A DNA stretch of 64,000 nt from Heliocidaris erythrogramma (GCA_025617745.1 CM046853.1:6258873-6322872), one strand, 5' to 3'; shown: positions 10,991 through 22,270, counted from the stretch's first letter. Notes: generated by a model from the sequence alone, not told the origin. Translations and numbers: made by a program.

Positions 10991-13900
10991 GCAGTGGAAG
11001 AAGTTGTAAATTAAGAAGCATTAGAGTAAATGCTGTATCAAAGTAGAGAAGCATAATAGAATAAAGTAATGAAAGTAGGAACGTACAGTAGAAGACTAAA
11101 GTCATGTTGTATAGACTAGTAGCCATAAAGAAACTAGTTAAGTATGCCTGCATAGTTCTCATGATAAGTGATATTATGACCAAAGTCAAGTAGAGGCAAA
11201 TATTGATTAAATCCTTTTGTAATCATTAAACCTGAAGTGAAAACAAATGTATTACCGAGTGCGGTTCATGATTGTTGAGGTCTATGAAAATACATGAAAC
11301 CATTTTACTAATATTGGATACATTTGAACGACATTAAAAGAGGTGATAGTTAAAAATATGTAAACATAATGACACCATTAGCTTTGGCACTTCGGCATTA
11401 AGTTTGTGTGAAGGTTAATTACATGCTTTGATACTTGTTTTCAAATTAGGGAGGGATATTATCGTTCATAACGTAACCTATGTACAGTTGTATAATGTAT
11501 TTTGTAATCATATTGTTCTTCAAGCTAAAACATTTACATGCCCTTCTTCTTTAAGAGTCACGTGACGACTTGAACATGCGTAACCTGGTTCGATTCAAAT
11601 ATAATTTGTTCGTAAAGTTGAACTAAAACTTGCTAAACCTCACACTTAAAACATACCATCGTCTAACTACATTCTTCATGATTATCATAACTATTAAACA
11701 CGAGAAAACAAAACAAAACATCTTATAGCTACCTTCGTGTTTTAAAGGGGGAAATCCAGGCAGTGTTTACAATATAGTACCTTTCTGTTGGTTATTTTAC
11801 CGCTCAGTTTGAAAATTAAACCCTACAAAATAGTATAAAAATTATAAAGATCATACATCAAAGAAGAAAATACTTGGTAAACACCAAGTAAAAACTAACT
11901 TCACCAGCAAGACGCCCATGACATTACGATTAATATTGCAACAATTTCTAATCCTGGAATATGTCCGCAGTACATGATGTGTACCAAACCATGCAGGTTG
12001 CTCATATTAATCGTTATGTGTAAAGGTGGGTATTACATAAATCATGCCAACTGGAAATTTATGGTGTCAAGTTGTACGAATCATTATTTTCCTTGATACG
12101 TGACATTTCTATTCTTGTTAGTTTTGTAGGATTGTAAATAGCCTAAGAGGAAGGTACTAGACACTGCGTGGATGCCCGTATAAGAAAAGACAAGGTAACA
12201 GCACACGATATATTGTTGCATAATGTAGAATCTACAGTAGAACAAGTAAAAATGGAGTCAAAACGTAATATATGGAGTTGTCCCACCTTATCTTATAATC
12301 GCATGAAGCTACATGTATTCTTAAAACCGTCGTTCTACCAACATCAGTTCATTTGATTGTATAATATGTCTGGCTCCAGAAACGGAATACAAGAAAAAAA
12401 CCTACGCAGAGAATTCTCAGTGAACGAACTATAGTATTTAAAAGATTTCAGGAACCACGTACAAGTATATGCAAAATACACTTACTGTACATCCATCTGC
12501 CCGACAGCATAAACCTGCTAAAAGACGATTTCGATATGAATTTCGTTTCTCCAAAATGCCGCGAGCATCAAATATATATTACATTTGGTCACTCCTGATA
12601 ATCATTTCATGTCATGAAAAGTATCTACATGATATAAAAGTGTGAAGGCTGGCTTTTCTTCCTTATACGCCCTTACTATACAGCTTCGTAGCCCTCTTTA
12701 ATTAAAGCGAGTGAGTAGTCTGGAAACCCTCAAATATAGTGCAACAGTAACTGATAATGTAAAATTGTTATCCACATTATGATATTTACAGATCATTACA
12801 CCCTAAATGATTGTAAACAACATAAAGAACGCCAATGTCTAGATTGCAAGATCACTTAATAAACAGCATGTGAAATAGCGGCAGAAAACCTTATATCAAA
12901 GGATCGAAGAATAAGCAATACTTAATCACGTCTGTCACCATAGATAAATAAATGAAATTAAAACAGGGAGAGTGGGAGAATGATTTGTATTTTCCTTTTT
13001 TAAAGGTAGATAGGGAATCTTATTCCTCATGACGGATACAGGACCCATGTGCCCATATCATCTCGTCTGTTTGAGCGTAATGTCTGGGGTTTTTTTTTGG
13101 TGTTTAGGCCACAAATAAATCTATTCTTTAAATAGATGCTTATGACTATAATGATGGAAATCTGATTATTGAAATCACAGTGTATCTGTTCAAAAGAGGT
13201 TTATTATCGGTTTCGCTTTTCTTTAAGGTAAATATTTTTATCTATATGTTTACCATTTCCATTAGAAAAACTCATTTTCTATTCAGTACATCAAGAGACA
13301 AATCCAAGATTCTTTAAAGAGTGGTGGCACATATTTCCGACAAATTTCTGATATGAAATTAAAATAAAGTTAGCTCATTTTTAGGTGTCACTTGTATCTA
13401 TATAATGTGAAATTGGGGCACAGGAACAAAATTAGATGGTACAGTTTTCTTTTGTGTACTTAAGGTATGCCAATTGAGTTTTAAAAGAGAGCACTGGACC
13501 ACACACAACTGATGATGACTCAGTACCTGATCTGTACAGGAGACACAGAAGATGTATTCTGCAAGAAGCATCTTCAGGTTGAATAATATTACAAATGATA
13601 AAACAATCTACGATATCACATTTTTCAATGTGTTCCTCTGCTAAAATGAGAAACAATGAGAACAACATACATCGGAAGATTATATCATTAAAGCAAACAA
13701 TTCACTTTTTAAAAGAAAGTGGTTTACAAATCCTTTGTCGAATCAGTTTAATAATCACGCTGTGCATGGATTAGTATAGAGGATTTTAGATTCTTGCTTG
13801 CAAGAACATAATTCAAAATAAATCGTCTTTAAAGAAAATTGGAGTATAAATGTGTTATCAAAAAAGCCAGTTCCTTTTTCTCTCCCTTTCTTTGGATTTG

Positions 13901-14022
13901 AAATATGCTTTCGAGTAAGTTCATTCGTTGCCTCCACCTTACATCTTATTACAAAATAATTTCCCCCACAATGCTCTCTAATTCTCTATCCCCTTTCTCT
14001 CTCACACATTTTTTTATATTTA
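10991..14022. other. Non-coding stretch downstream of NOX5
   Basis: AT-rich DNA without a supported gene. It lies between the trinucleotide field and the TA tract at 14023-14046. NOX5 3' UTR could reach part of it only if the proximal poly(A) signal at 15.07 kb is not used. Confidence 0.45.
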
Positions 14023-14269
14023 TATATATATATATATATATATATCACTAGATCTTCGTTTGGGAGACATTTGGTTGTTTCCCTATAATACACCAGTCCC
14101 TATTATGACGGAATAAACCGCATTGTTGTCTCTCCCTAATACCCGATCCAGTGGAATATATATATATATATATATGTGAAAGAAATTGCGAGAATAACGT
14201 TGCGTAGCTCAATCAAAGTTCCCCAGAGCTGTCCTCCCTTTTTGAAATTTTTGCAAAGGCTGAAAAAAT

Positions 14270-14340
14270 GTCTCCGCCGGGAATCGAACCCGGGTCGTTG
14301 GCTTAGAACGCCAATGCCTTAACCATTAGACCACGGAGAC
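14270..14340 (-). tRNA. tRNA-Arg(TCT)-like gene, copy 2
   Basis: Same 71-nt cloverleaf as the 5.4 kb copy, with a fully paired acceptor stem (GTCTCCG/CGGAGAC) and anticodon TCT in the loop GTTCTAA. One A-box base differs (TGGTCTAATGG). Of the three copies it has the best acceptor stem. It forms an inverted pair with copy 3. Confidence 0.6.
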
Positions 14341-14477
14341 GGGTTAGTGGTTTCGGCGACACCAGATTCAGTTGACCGACAGATTGACAAATCCTCAACC
14401 TTATTAATTAATTCCTTTGTCGGGGGCAGGTGAGTTTTGAACAAAGACAAGCCGCGTGCCTCAGCTGGATCCAAGCG

Positions 14478-14548
14478 ATCTCCGTGGTCTAGTGGTTAAG
14501 GCATTGGCGTTCTAAGCCAACGACCCGGGTTCGATTCCCGGCGGAGAC
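14478..14548 (+). tRNA. tRNA-Arg(TCT)-like gene, copy 3
   Basis: Same cloverleaf on the opposite strand, with a consensus A box (TGGTCTAGTGG) and B box. The first base is A instead of G, which breaks the end pair of the acceptor stem. The junction ..CCAAGCG/ATCTCCG is where the inverted copy joins the repeat, so the change may come from the rearrangement. Confidence 0.5.
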
Positions 14549-15071
14549 ATTTTTTCAGCCTTTGCAAAAATTTCAAAAAGGGAGGACAGCTCTGGGGAAC
14601 TTTGATTGAGCTACGCAACGTTATTCTCGCAATTTCTTTCACATTTGTATTTATTTCCACGAGATTTGCCAAAGCTGTTGTATATGTTAAATTCCTTACA
14701 CTTATATATATATATGTATCTTTCACTATTTCTCTCTCCCTCTCTCACACATACCCAACCCCACAAAAATCTCTCACTTGCCCCCCCCCCCTCTCTCTCT
14801 CAAAAGTCCCACTCGCTCAGAACTACAGCTTATCAAGTCCAATGTTCATTGATGATAATTAATTCATCTTTTGTAGGCCTATCTCGTTTATACAATCGTT
14901 AGGAGCAGAATCAGATAGAGCGAGGTGGAATATGTAACAAAACCTGCTCTATAAATAAACGTCCAAGTCAATTAATGCTCCTTTACAAAGTGAATTACTC
15001 CGTACAATCACTTTGTCCTTCGATTCCTGTTCCTAACAAAATAAATCGTTGTCATCAATCACGCGAGTACC

Positions 15072-15077
15072 TTTATT
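15072..15077 (-). other. Candidate NOX5 poly(A) signal AATAAA
   Basis: AATAAA on the minus strand, about 26 nt past the NOX5 stop codon. If used, the 3' UTR would be very short. A more distal signal cannot be excluded. Confidence 0.35.
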
Positions 15078-15102
15078 TTGTTCCATTACTTTAGGTGTAG
15101 AT

Positions 15103-15234
15103 TTAGAAGTTCTCTTTGTGGAAACTAAAATTAAATTTCTCACAACTCTTCTTAATGACCTTTGCCAAAGTCGGAGATCCACAGAAGAAAACTTGGACCT
15201 TGCCTTTCTTCTCTCTGGCGATTTGAGTGAATAT
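15103..15234 (-). CDS. NOX5: NOX5 last coding exon: C-terminal NADPH-binding tail
   Basis: 43 codons and a TAA stop at 15103-15105. Starts after the acceptor CCACAG at phase 0 and reads IFTQIAREKKGKVQVFFCGS, then PTLAKVIKKSC and the end KFNFSFHKENF. The FCGSP motif and the aromatic ENF end are nearly the same as in vertebrate NOX5; they close the NADPH site. The Lys-rich AREKKGKVQ start matches human AAEKKGKVQ. Confidence 0.96.
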   Translation of the reverse strand: MFTQIAREKKGKVQVFFCGSPTLAKVIKKSCEKFNFSFHKENF

Positions 15235-16108
15235 CTGTGGGGAAGATGATTTAGAATTATGTAAATTTATAAATAGAGATATGAGAAACGCAGAGAGGAG
15301 TGAAAGATGATATAAGTGGCTGACAGAGAGTAACATTTTATGCAACAAGACATTGGATAGAAAGAGAGAGAAAGAAAAAAAAGAAAAAAGAGAAAAATAA
15401 AGATAGGGAAAGAAAAAGAGATAGAGAGAGAAATGGACAGAGATACAAAAACAGATGAGATACAGAGCAGGAGAGGGGTGAGGGATGAGGGAAATATACA
15501 ATATACAACGAGAAAAAGATGTATGGAGGAAAGGAGATGGGGGGGAGAGAAGACGAGCGATCAATAAATAGTATAAAAACTGGAATATAATAGCCCATAA
15601 ATAGCTGTAATTCCTACCATTTATCAACGTTGTATTTTCTATTTGTAGAAGAAATAACTACTCATATCCACTACTAATAAGGTTATTTAAATCGATGCTA
15701 ATGCTGCTAAAGCACCCTAATCGCCTTATTTATGTAGCGTCCTTTTCAATTATATTCAATGATCTTTGATTAATTAGATTTAAAGCTACATAATATTGGC
15801 GCACCAAAAGTATCATTGTCGCGATTGGTGAAGATGAGCCATTAAATCTTATTTTTACTGATTTTGTGAACGTTGACGAACAGACTGAAGTGACCATGTA
15901 TTTAATTTATGACTTATTATTTCTCATTTTTTTTTTTTTTTTTTTTTTTTTTGGGGGGGGGGGGGGTGAGCTTTCTTTGCATCATGACTGACTATTCCTA
16001 ATACTGCAATGATTATAAATATCACAACTGTTTATTTATCACACCACATGAGGGCATTTCTGAATATCATTGTTGTTGTTCTTAGATGTTTTGAAAATAA
16101 ATCCGAAC
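15235..16108 (-). other. NOX5 intron, 874 bp
   Basis: Phase-0 intron, with donor GTTCGG after N-K and acceptor CCACAG. Holds a purine-rich GA tract (about 15360-15560) and a T26-G14 double homopolymer at 15927-15966. No other feature. Confidence 0.7.
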
Positions 16109-16372
16109 CTTATTCCAGTCGGGTCTGCCTGGCTGAGTCCTGGTCTTCAGTCCTGTAATAAGGTCCCGATGCCCTTTCTTGTGCATAATATCTAATGCCA
16201 TTTGTAGCCCAATGCCTTTCATGTCATTTTTAGCCATTGCTGACGTCATGTACATGTGTAGTTCCAAGAACCGGTCAAATGGTTCCTGGGCTTGTTCCAT
16301 TTCAAGCTGCGTAAGGAGGCTGACAAACCACTCGAAAGCGTTCTGGTTCCGATTGATCCAGATGAAATCAAC
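16109..16372 (-). CDS. NOX5: NOX5 exon: NADPH domain, calmodulin-region segment
   Basis: 88 codons, phase 0 at both ends (acceptor ATATATAG, donor AAG/GTTCGG, a weak donor). Reads VDFIWINRNQNAFEWFVSLL, then FLELHMYMTSAMAKNDMKGI, and ends LKTRTQPGRPDWNK. The TRTQPGRPDW block is a NOX/DUOX signature. The stretch matching human FEWFVSLLTKLEMDQAEE is reported as a calmodulin-binding segment in human NOX5 and is well kept here. Confidence 0.96.
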
Positions 16373-17005
16373 CTATATATCGAAATTAATGGCAGAAGAA
16401 GAGAGTTAAGATTCTGTTTGCCGAATGAAATTCGCATCAGGTCATTTTTAATGTACGAAATCATGGTGATCGATTATGTCATGAAATAACATTATTTCAT
16501 CAAGCAGGAATTGTCTAACAGTAAGTCGATTGCAAGTGGGTTTTTTTTTTTACAAAATTTGATCGAAAAGACTTACAATTTCTTGTTGCATGAGGAATAG
16601 AATATTCAGATCTTAACTGTTTCAAAATGCCCGCTTATTGTACTGTGTAACTTCTCAAACGTGACGGGAAAAATATTTGATTTTTGATATACACGTTTGA
16701 TTACCTCATCAAGTTTGCGTCAACCCAATCGATAAAAACCCATTTAAATCGGAATATTTCAGGACAGAAAGGAACTGTTCTAAGTATTATCATGACCTTA
16801 TGACATTTTAAGTAATCAGTATCCATAGATCTTAGTTTAAGGCGTGATCTTTTTGTGATTTTTTTTTTTTTCATATTCATCGATATAATAGCCCCGAGTT
16901 TAGAGCAAGGTCCCCGCTGAAAGAGGGATCGCTAAAGTGATAACTTTTCTACAAAATAATCATGAACTTGGGAAGATGTGACTTTTCCTGGAGATCTGAA
17001 CGTAC
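16373..17005 (-). other. NOX5 intron, 633 bp
   Basis: Phase-0 intron with a GTACGT donor. Only short T runs; nothing else seen. Confidence 0.7.
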
Positions 17006-17215
17006 TTTCTTTAGTCTCATCATGTCTGTAGGTATGGTTCCTAGCCACGTATGTTGACACATAGGACATGTCTGTCTGCCTACACGATAACGATGCATGA
17101 TGGACTGAAGGATAGATGCAAACGGTGTTACACCAATACCAGCCCCGACGAGAACGGCGTGTTCTGCCTGGAAGATGCCTCTCGTAGCAGTGCCGTATGG
17201 CCCATCGATGAATAC
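17006..17215 (-). CDS. NOX5: NOX5 exon: NADPH-binding core
   Basis: 70 codons, phase 0 at both ends (acceptor CTATAG, donor AAA/GTACGT). Reads VFIDGPYGTATRGIF, then EHAVLVGAGIGVTPFASILQ, then TCPMCQHTW and LKK. GPYG contacts flavin/phosphate, GAGIGVTPF is the glycine-rich NADPH loop, and the CPxCQHxW pair of cysteines is typical of NOX5. All key residues are present. Confidence 0.97.
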
Positions 17216-18019
17216 CTATATGTATCATTGGTAATAATATAATATCATTTACAATATAGCGATATTTGGTACACCTGACATATAGTTAAATGTTTGAATA
17301 TGACATGTATACTTTCTAAGAATAAATATTCCCTTTTTATCATCTAAAGCTTCCAAATTCTTTGCGGTCAATGCATTCATTTTGAGCATATGGGTATTGT
17401 TTTATACATTTTTGATTAATAGAAATTTCCATAAGAGGGCCTTACCAGACCCCATGTTACTGAATTTGTGAAATACAGTCAAATCAAACGCAAGTCCTAA
17501 ATAATTACGATACTTCTAACAGGTTGAAAGTAAAGATATGTTTGACTTTTTTGGAAGTGCACATAATTTTTTGCAGATATTAAATTGGGTGAGGGCCATC
17601 CTGAGCCGCCTTGGTTTTTTGCTTAAAAGATGCATTGCGACCAATCACATGTCAGCTTTAATAACGCCTGCAGCACACGAGGAGTCCTTTCGATTGTGTT
17701 ACTACCTCCGCTAATAAAGCCCAAGAACACGACGAAAGAAGTTCGAACTAAGCAATGTTTGTAATTTTCATTTATCATCTTTTGTATGTGTTGACGCCTC
17801 AATAACCACGCCAATCGACGACGTGGTCTCACTTCAGCAGACGACGCTTGTAGAGTGCAACGGGCGTTATGGTAAAAATAATCAACATCTTTTATTTTAC
17901 CGCCATGCTCAAATACATAATTCTGATTGGATATACGTAGAGTTGCTTTTAGTTGAGACCAGAGTCTGATCACAAATTTGAATGTAATGAAGAGGAATCT
18001 AACCAGCATGGAATCTTAC
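17216..18019 (-). other. NOX5 intron, 804 bp
   Basis: Phase-0 intron with a strong GTAAGA donor. No repeat or gene seen inside. Confidence 0.7.
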
Positions 18020-18112
18020 CTGGATCTTCTCTTCACGAAGTGAACTTCTCCAGGATTTAGCGCCTTTCATCTCAAATGTGGTCTGACACGCAATAGTCCT
18101 ATGCTGGTGCTG
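18020..18112 (-). CDS. NOX5: NOX5 exon: basic regulatory loop between FAD and NADPH sites
   Basis: 31 codons, phase 0 at both ends. Begins QHQHRTIACQTTFEMKG, then AKSWRSSLREEKIQ. The KSWRSS block lines up with KSQRSS of human NOX5, the loop whose Ser/Thr phosphorylation raises calcium sensitivity. The acceptor is a tandem ACAGCAG, so use of the second AG would remove one Gln without changing the frame. Without protein data the exon could be mistaken for noise, but its phase and its fit between VFIDGPYG and the previous exon support it. Confidence 0.85.
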
Positions 18113-18406
18113 CTGTAAAGACATTTCATACAAACCTCAATATTCTATTCATAGGAATCGACTGGCATGTATTATTTTTCCAAGAAGCCAATTGGAACCA
18201 GGGGCATCGATCCGTTTTTTCGGATTGGTAGGGCAAGAGAGTTCTAACGTAACGATGCTTATTTCGCACATTATTTTTTTTTATCGAGTCTTAACTACCA
18301 GCTTTTCCACAGTTGTCATAAAGCAGGGACAATTAGAGAATTTGCGCGCGGAGAGCACGGCGAAATTGAAGTCTGATCGTGTAATCACATTTGTATTTCA
18401 TTGTTT

Positions 18407-18608
18407 CACTCTCAAAACTCAAATGTTAAATTAAAAGGTTGGGGGAGTGACAACATTTTAAAAATGGTAAATTAACACTTTTAACATGCTGGATCTAATA
18501 GTTTAAAGGTTGGATGCAGCATGTTAAAAGTGTTCATTTACCATTTTGAAAATGTTGTCACTCCTCCAACCTTTTAAATGTAGATTTAACATTTGAGTTT
18601 TTAGAGTG
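18407..18608. mobile_element. Hairpin MITE, 202 bp
   Basis: Ends are CACTCTCAAAACTCAAATG (left) and the inverse of CACTCTAAAAACTCAAATG (right). The two arms of about 80-88 bp are mostly complementary, with a loop of about 25 bp (18495-18518). No coding capacity. In the NOX5 transcript it folds as a stem-loop about 295 nt upstream of the exon at 18112. The family was not recognised. Confidence 0.8.
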
Positions 18609-18716
18609 TTGGAAGGTTTCATATATCCTTTCAGTTTTCCTTATTTTATTTTACACCTCCGAGTTTCTCCCACCAATATTTTCTTGGATCGACGCCCCTG
18701 CTTGGAACTCATTATT

Positions 18717-18935
18717 GTCTCGCCCACCGGAGGTGAAGGCGAGACTAAGGAATCCAAATGTCGTCCGTCCGTCGTCCGTCCGTCACAAACGTTATGACAG
18801 ATAACTTTGCAACCGTCACTCACTTTTCAACCAAACTTGGGTTGTAGATGCACTAAGGGGACCTGCATGTTATGGTGCCGTTGGAGGTCACATGATAGGG
18901 TCAAAGGTCATTTGAGGTCATACGTTAACGTAGAA
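18717..18935. repeat. GTCCGTCC-type interspersed repeat, copy 1
   Basis: Starts with an 8-bp hairpin (GTCTCGCC..GGCGAGAC), then GTCCGTCC runs, then AACTTTGCAACCGTCACTCA, ACCTGCATG and AAGGTCATTTGAGGTCA. The second half recurs at 19886-20022 with a few changes, which proves a repeat. Similar sequences are common in marine invertebrate genomes, from memory; no search was done. Confidence 0.7.
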
Positions 18936-19885
18936 CTTTAATGATTTTAAATATTGGCTTAATACTTATTATTGCATAGATGGCATAAATTAAACAAGGT
19001 TATCCAAATTCAACGCTTGGAAACATTTGAAGTAATGATAATTATCAATTATAAAACGGTAAAATACAGCCCCCGATATAGCAGCTGAAGAGCTCCTCGA
19101 ACGCTGCTGAGATATGTGACGACACACCATGGACCAGTCCTGTCTAAGCAGACGATGTCCCATAACATCTTACACATTTTTCAGAGCCTTTTTTGTCATC
19201 TCCTCTTCACTTATTTCTCTTCCTTCACTAGCGTCAGTCTTAATGTTAGTCTGTTGCCTCACTCTTAACTTCGTGTATGGTATTATTTTGATGAAAAATG
19301 CAGCGTTAAAAAAATAAAGGAATCAGTCACTTGTAAACAAAATAAGACGCCATTGTATTTTCAGCTGCTTGTACCGGGGCATGTTCGGCGTTTCAAGAGG
19401 GAACGAATACCATCCTGCTATTATTCGAAGGGCTTTTCAATTTGAAAGTGGGGTTTATTTCATTGATCATTGACCCTTCTCCTGTGTATTTACAATCAAA
19501 CGGTTTTAGCTATCAGAATCAGTTTCACTTTCCCTTTATAATGGTGTGAAATAAGGTCATGTTTAAATACACCAAACTCTTTATAATTTGATAAATAATT
19601 GCATTGCAATTACGTTCATTCATTATAGGACGTCGTCTGCTTAAGCAGGATCGATCCCGAGTGTGACGACATCAAAACATCGCTATATTTCTGGCGAATC
19701 CTCGGATATTCCAGATGCTGAGAAGAGCTTTTATTTGTGTTGTTTTTATAATCATCAGATACGCAGTTGACATAAAACTTATACGATTGCCATCTGTATG
19801 CTTCCCAGTTTGTAGTGATACATTAATTGCCATATTTGTGATTTTCTTTGAATATCTACTTTAAAGTTTACCTGCAAGACTCTCT

Positions 19886-20022
19886 TATGACAGATAACTT
19901 TGCAACCGTCACTCACTTTTCAACCAAACTTGGGTTGTAAATGCACTGAGGGGACCTGCATGTGATGGTGCCGTTGGAGGTCACATGGTAAGGTCAAAGG
20001 TCATTTCAGCTCAAACATTATA
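19886..20022. repeat. GTCCGTCC-type interspersed repeat, truncated copy 2
   Basis: Matches the 18797-18930 part of copy 1 in the same orientation (TATGACAGATAACTTTGCAA, then AAACTTGGGTTGTA). It lacks the hairpin and the GTCCGTCC head, as expected for a truncated copy. Confidence 0.75.
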
Positions 20023-20575
20023 GTTTACCCACAAGACTCTCTTATGACATAACTTTGTAAACGTCACTTTCCAAACATTAGTAATGTAGATATATGCAAG
20101 CATAACTTATGCAGATTTATGCACTTGTTCGTCATGTTCATAGTGACTGATATATCACATAGGCATTAAAACCTCATAATTTTTAACATAATGAAAACAG
20201 AGTATATAGCATAATCAGAAGATTTGGTTAATTAAAAAAAGTCTTAACAAGTCAAGATCACATCGGTTACATTAGAACAGGGGCTCTCATCTTGATTGTC
20301 GTTTTTGTTTAATTTTTTAGCGGGATATATTATTGGGTAAAAAAAGAAAAAAAGCTATTTATAATGTATTCACAGAGGGTCACAGCACTGTCATGACACG
20401 CTTAGTGGGGCCATAGGGTGATAGGCAACTGCAGGATCGGTGAGTGATATATCTACCAGTACATTTCATAAACATTTCATAAACATTGAAAACGCTAACG
20501 ACAACATGCCCGGAATACTTGTTTAGGGTATCATGAAATACAAGACAAGTTGATCAAGAACTAAGAGATCCTTAC

Positions 20576-20892
20576 GTTATCCTCGCTCTCTTCCCTCTCG
20601 ACAGAGTACCCCCGCGGCAGACCATGTGGCAGGTTCCCGTTAGCTCCCCGGTGGTTGAGCGACGGCTTCACGTCTGCTTCTGCTGCATCACATTCCATCT
20701 CCCTCAGACGAATAAACTCACCAGCGTGGTTCGTCTCCTCAATCTCCTCCGTTTCCAAGGCAACGCGAATGTCTGAGGCGCTGCCCAGGAGTAGCTCAGT
20801 TTCATCACGGTTCCTCCTCTGTCTGTCCTCGAAGAAGGCATAGAGTCGGTTCGTCCAGTTACCCGCAGACCGAATGTGCATTGATATTGTTC
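20576..20892 (-). CDS. NOX5: NOX5 exon: end of FAD site and long acidic linker
   Basis: Starts with the last two bases of a split Gly codon (acceptor TTTTCCAG) and ends at phase 0 before GTAAGG. First part TISMHIRSAGNWTNRLYAFF is conserved (human TIWLHIRSQGQWTNRLYESF). The rest, about 85 residues, is hydrophilic and acidic (DIRVALETEEIEETNHAGEF, later REESEDN). It has no visible match in human NOX5, whose linker here is far shorter. It looks like a lineage-specific disordered insert next to the phosphorylation loop. The frame is open through the whole exon, which argues against retained intron sequence. Confidence 0.92.
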
Positions 20893-22123
20893 CTGGAAAA
20901 CAAGTATTAGACAAGAATAGTCATGGTGGTTAGATGCACTTTTGGGAGTAAAATAAAGGGGAAAAGAATATGTTGCACAATGTGATCCTAGCTTATTGGA
21001 CTATTTTGGGTAATAATTCTCATGTCCCCACTGTCATGATTGTTCTACAATCACTTACATGTTACACTGAAATAATTATGAACGTGATTGGTACTCTGCA
21101 GATAATGCTGAGCGGCTGCATGTGGACTGGTTCCGAGTACCATCTAAATAGTCTCGGGATCCGCTATAGACTTCAATGAAAAACCCGTGGACTTATGAAT
21201 GAATAAACCCTCTTAAAGTTTTCATTCATCGTTTTATGGCTACCTCATAATAGGGTGATCACCGGGGGGGGGGGGGGGGTGTATGATATTTTGCCACAAC
21301 ATAACTTTAAAATCAGAATCATTATGTTTTCTTTTACATTTAATATTATTAGAATGATAATATGTAATTGAAATTATAGTTAATTGAAAATAATAGTCTT
21401 GTCACTCACTATTTTCTCTTATTCTCAATTGCCAATATTAAAAAGTGGAGCTACAATCTCTATTATAGAGCCGCAAATACAAAGTTTGAATGCCATGAAC
21501 TTATTCTCTTTCAAAGAACCATCAGAAGTAACTTCTCGGGTTGTAATTAAATGCTCTTTAAGTTGTAAATAAGTTCTTCAAGGTACAAATTTACTTGGTA
21601 TGTATTTACATGATTTTGACAATTATCAAGAAAAGAAATATTTAGATTTTAACCAAACTGGGATCTATAAAATAAGTGCATTGACATAGGTCTTAGTTTT
21701 TCTATATTGTATAGTAATCTTTTATTCCTCTTAAGAATATAAAAATGAAAAACGAAAGAGTATGATAAAAACATGAAATAACATATTGACGTGAAGTCCT
21801 TGTGACCGTCGATTTTAATAATAGAACAATTTCTTTCTCTTCACCCAAGGTAATTATGTCAGCATTTTCATTGTGATCGAAACTCCAATGTTGAATCATT
21901 CATATTCCTAAGCTAACAAATCAGTTTCTATGTCGAAGGAGCTAATTAATTAGCCTTATATTTTCCACTACAAAAAAGTCGGTTCTCTCTTCAGATGTCA
22001 GAGTGACATGTTTTCGTCAAGAATATCACAGTCAGATAATCAAATATAATAATTTTCAAATGAGGGAAGAAAGCCAATGCATGTAGTCTAATTAGATTCA
22101 TGTAGAAATAAAGAAGCCTGCAT

Positions 22124-22270
22124 GGGACCTGTTTCATAAAACTTGTTATCAATAACACTGCCATAAATCTATAACAAATTTGCTCTCAGTCAATCAGATG
22201 CAAGTGTTTCAGTAGCTTATAACTGTTATTATATCTTGTTTTTGAGAACAAGTTTTATGAAATGGGGCCC
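22124..22270. mobile_element. Hairpin MITE, 147 bp, GGGNCCTGTTTCATAAAA type
   Basis: Left end GGGACCTGTTTCATAAAACT, right end the inverse of GGGCCCCATTTCATAAAACT. Palindromic sub-blocks lie between (TGTTATCAATAAC). The inner GTCAATCAGATGCAAG resembles inner sequence of the elements at 52.9 and 54.1 kb, so the three belong to one loose MITE group. Confidence 0.75.

Larger units (their letters stand above)
14165..14712. repeat. Palindromic dimer of the tRNA-containing repeat (copies 2 and 3)
   Basis: The left half (about 14174-14340) and right half (about 14478-14646) are inverted copies of each other over about 168 bp. They share the tRNA and the downstream flank (TGTGAAAGAAATTGCGAG and its reverse). 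The spacer (14341-14477) is the normal upstream flank of the repeat, as in copy 1 at 5.5-5.6 kb. The right edge (14641-14702) matches the inverse of 5690-5758. The structure is best explained as one repeat whose outer part was replaced by an inverted copy. Confidence 0.8.
18113..20575 (-). other. NOX5 intron, 2463 bp, with repeats
   Basis: Phase-0 intron with a GTAAGG donor. Holds a hairpin MITE (18407-18608) and two copies of the GTCCGTCC/AACTTTGCAACCGTCAC repeat. It also holds a loose inverted pair around CTAAGCAGACGATGTCC (19144-19160) and its inverse near 19629-19650. Confidence 0.6.

Noticed and set aside
15338-15627. Long minus-strand frame upstream of the last NOX5 exon
   Set aside because: Only the last 43 codons (from 15234) are NOX5; the rest is CT-rich intron read through before the acceptor.
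19113-19675. Loose inverted pair around CTAAGCAGACGATGTCC and its inverse 480 bp away
   Set aside because: Several mismatches and no clear ends or target duplication; noted in the intron entry but not called as a transposon.
20655-20843. Plus-strand open frame opposite the NOX5 exon
   Set aside because: Shadow of the minus-strand exon; no family resemblance.
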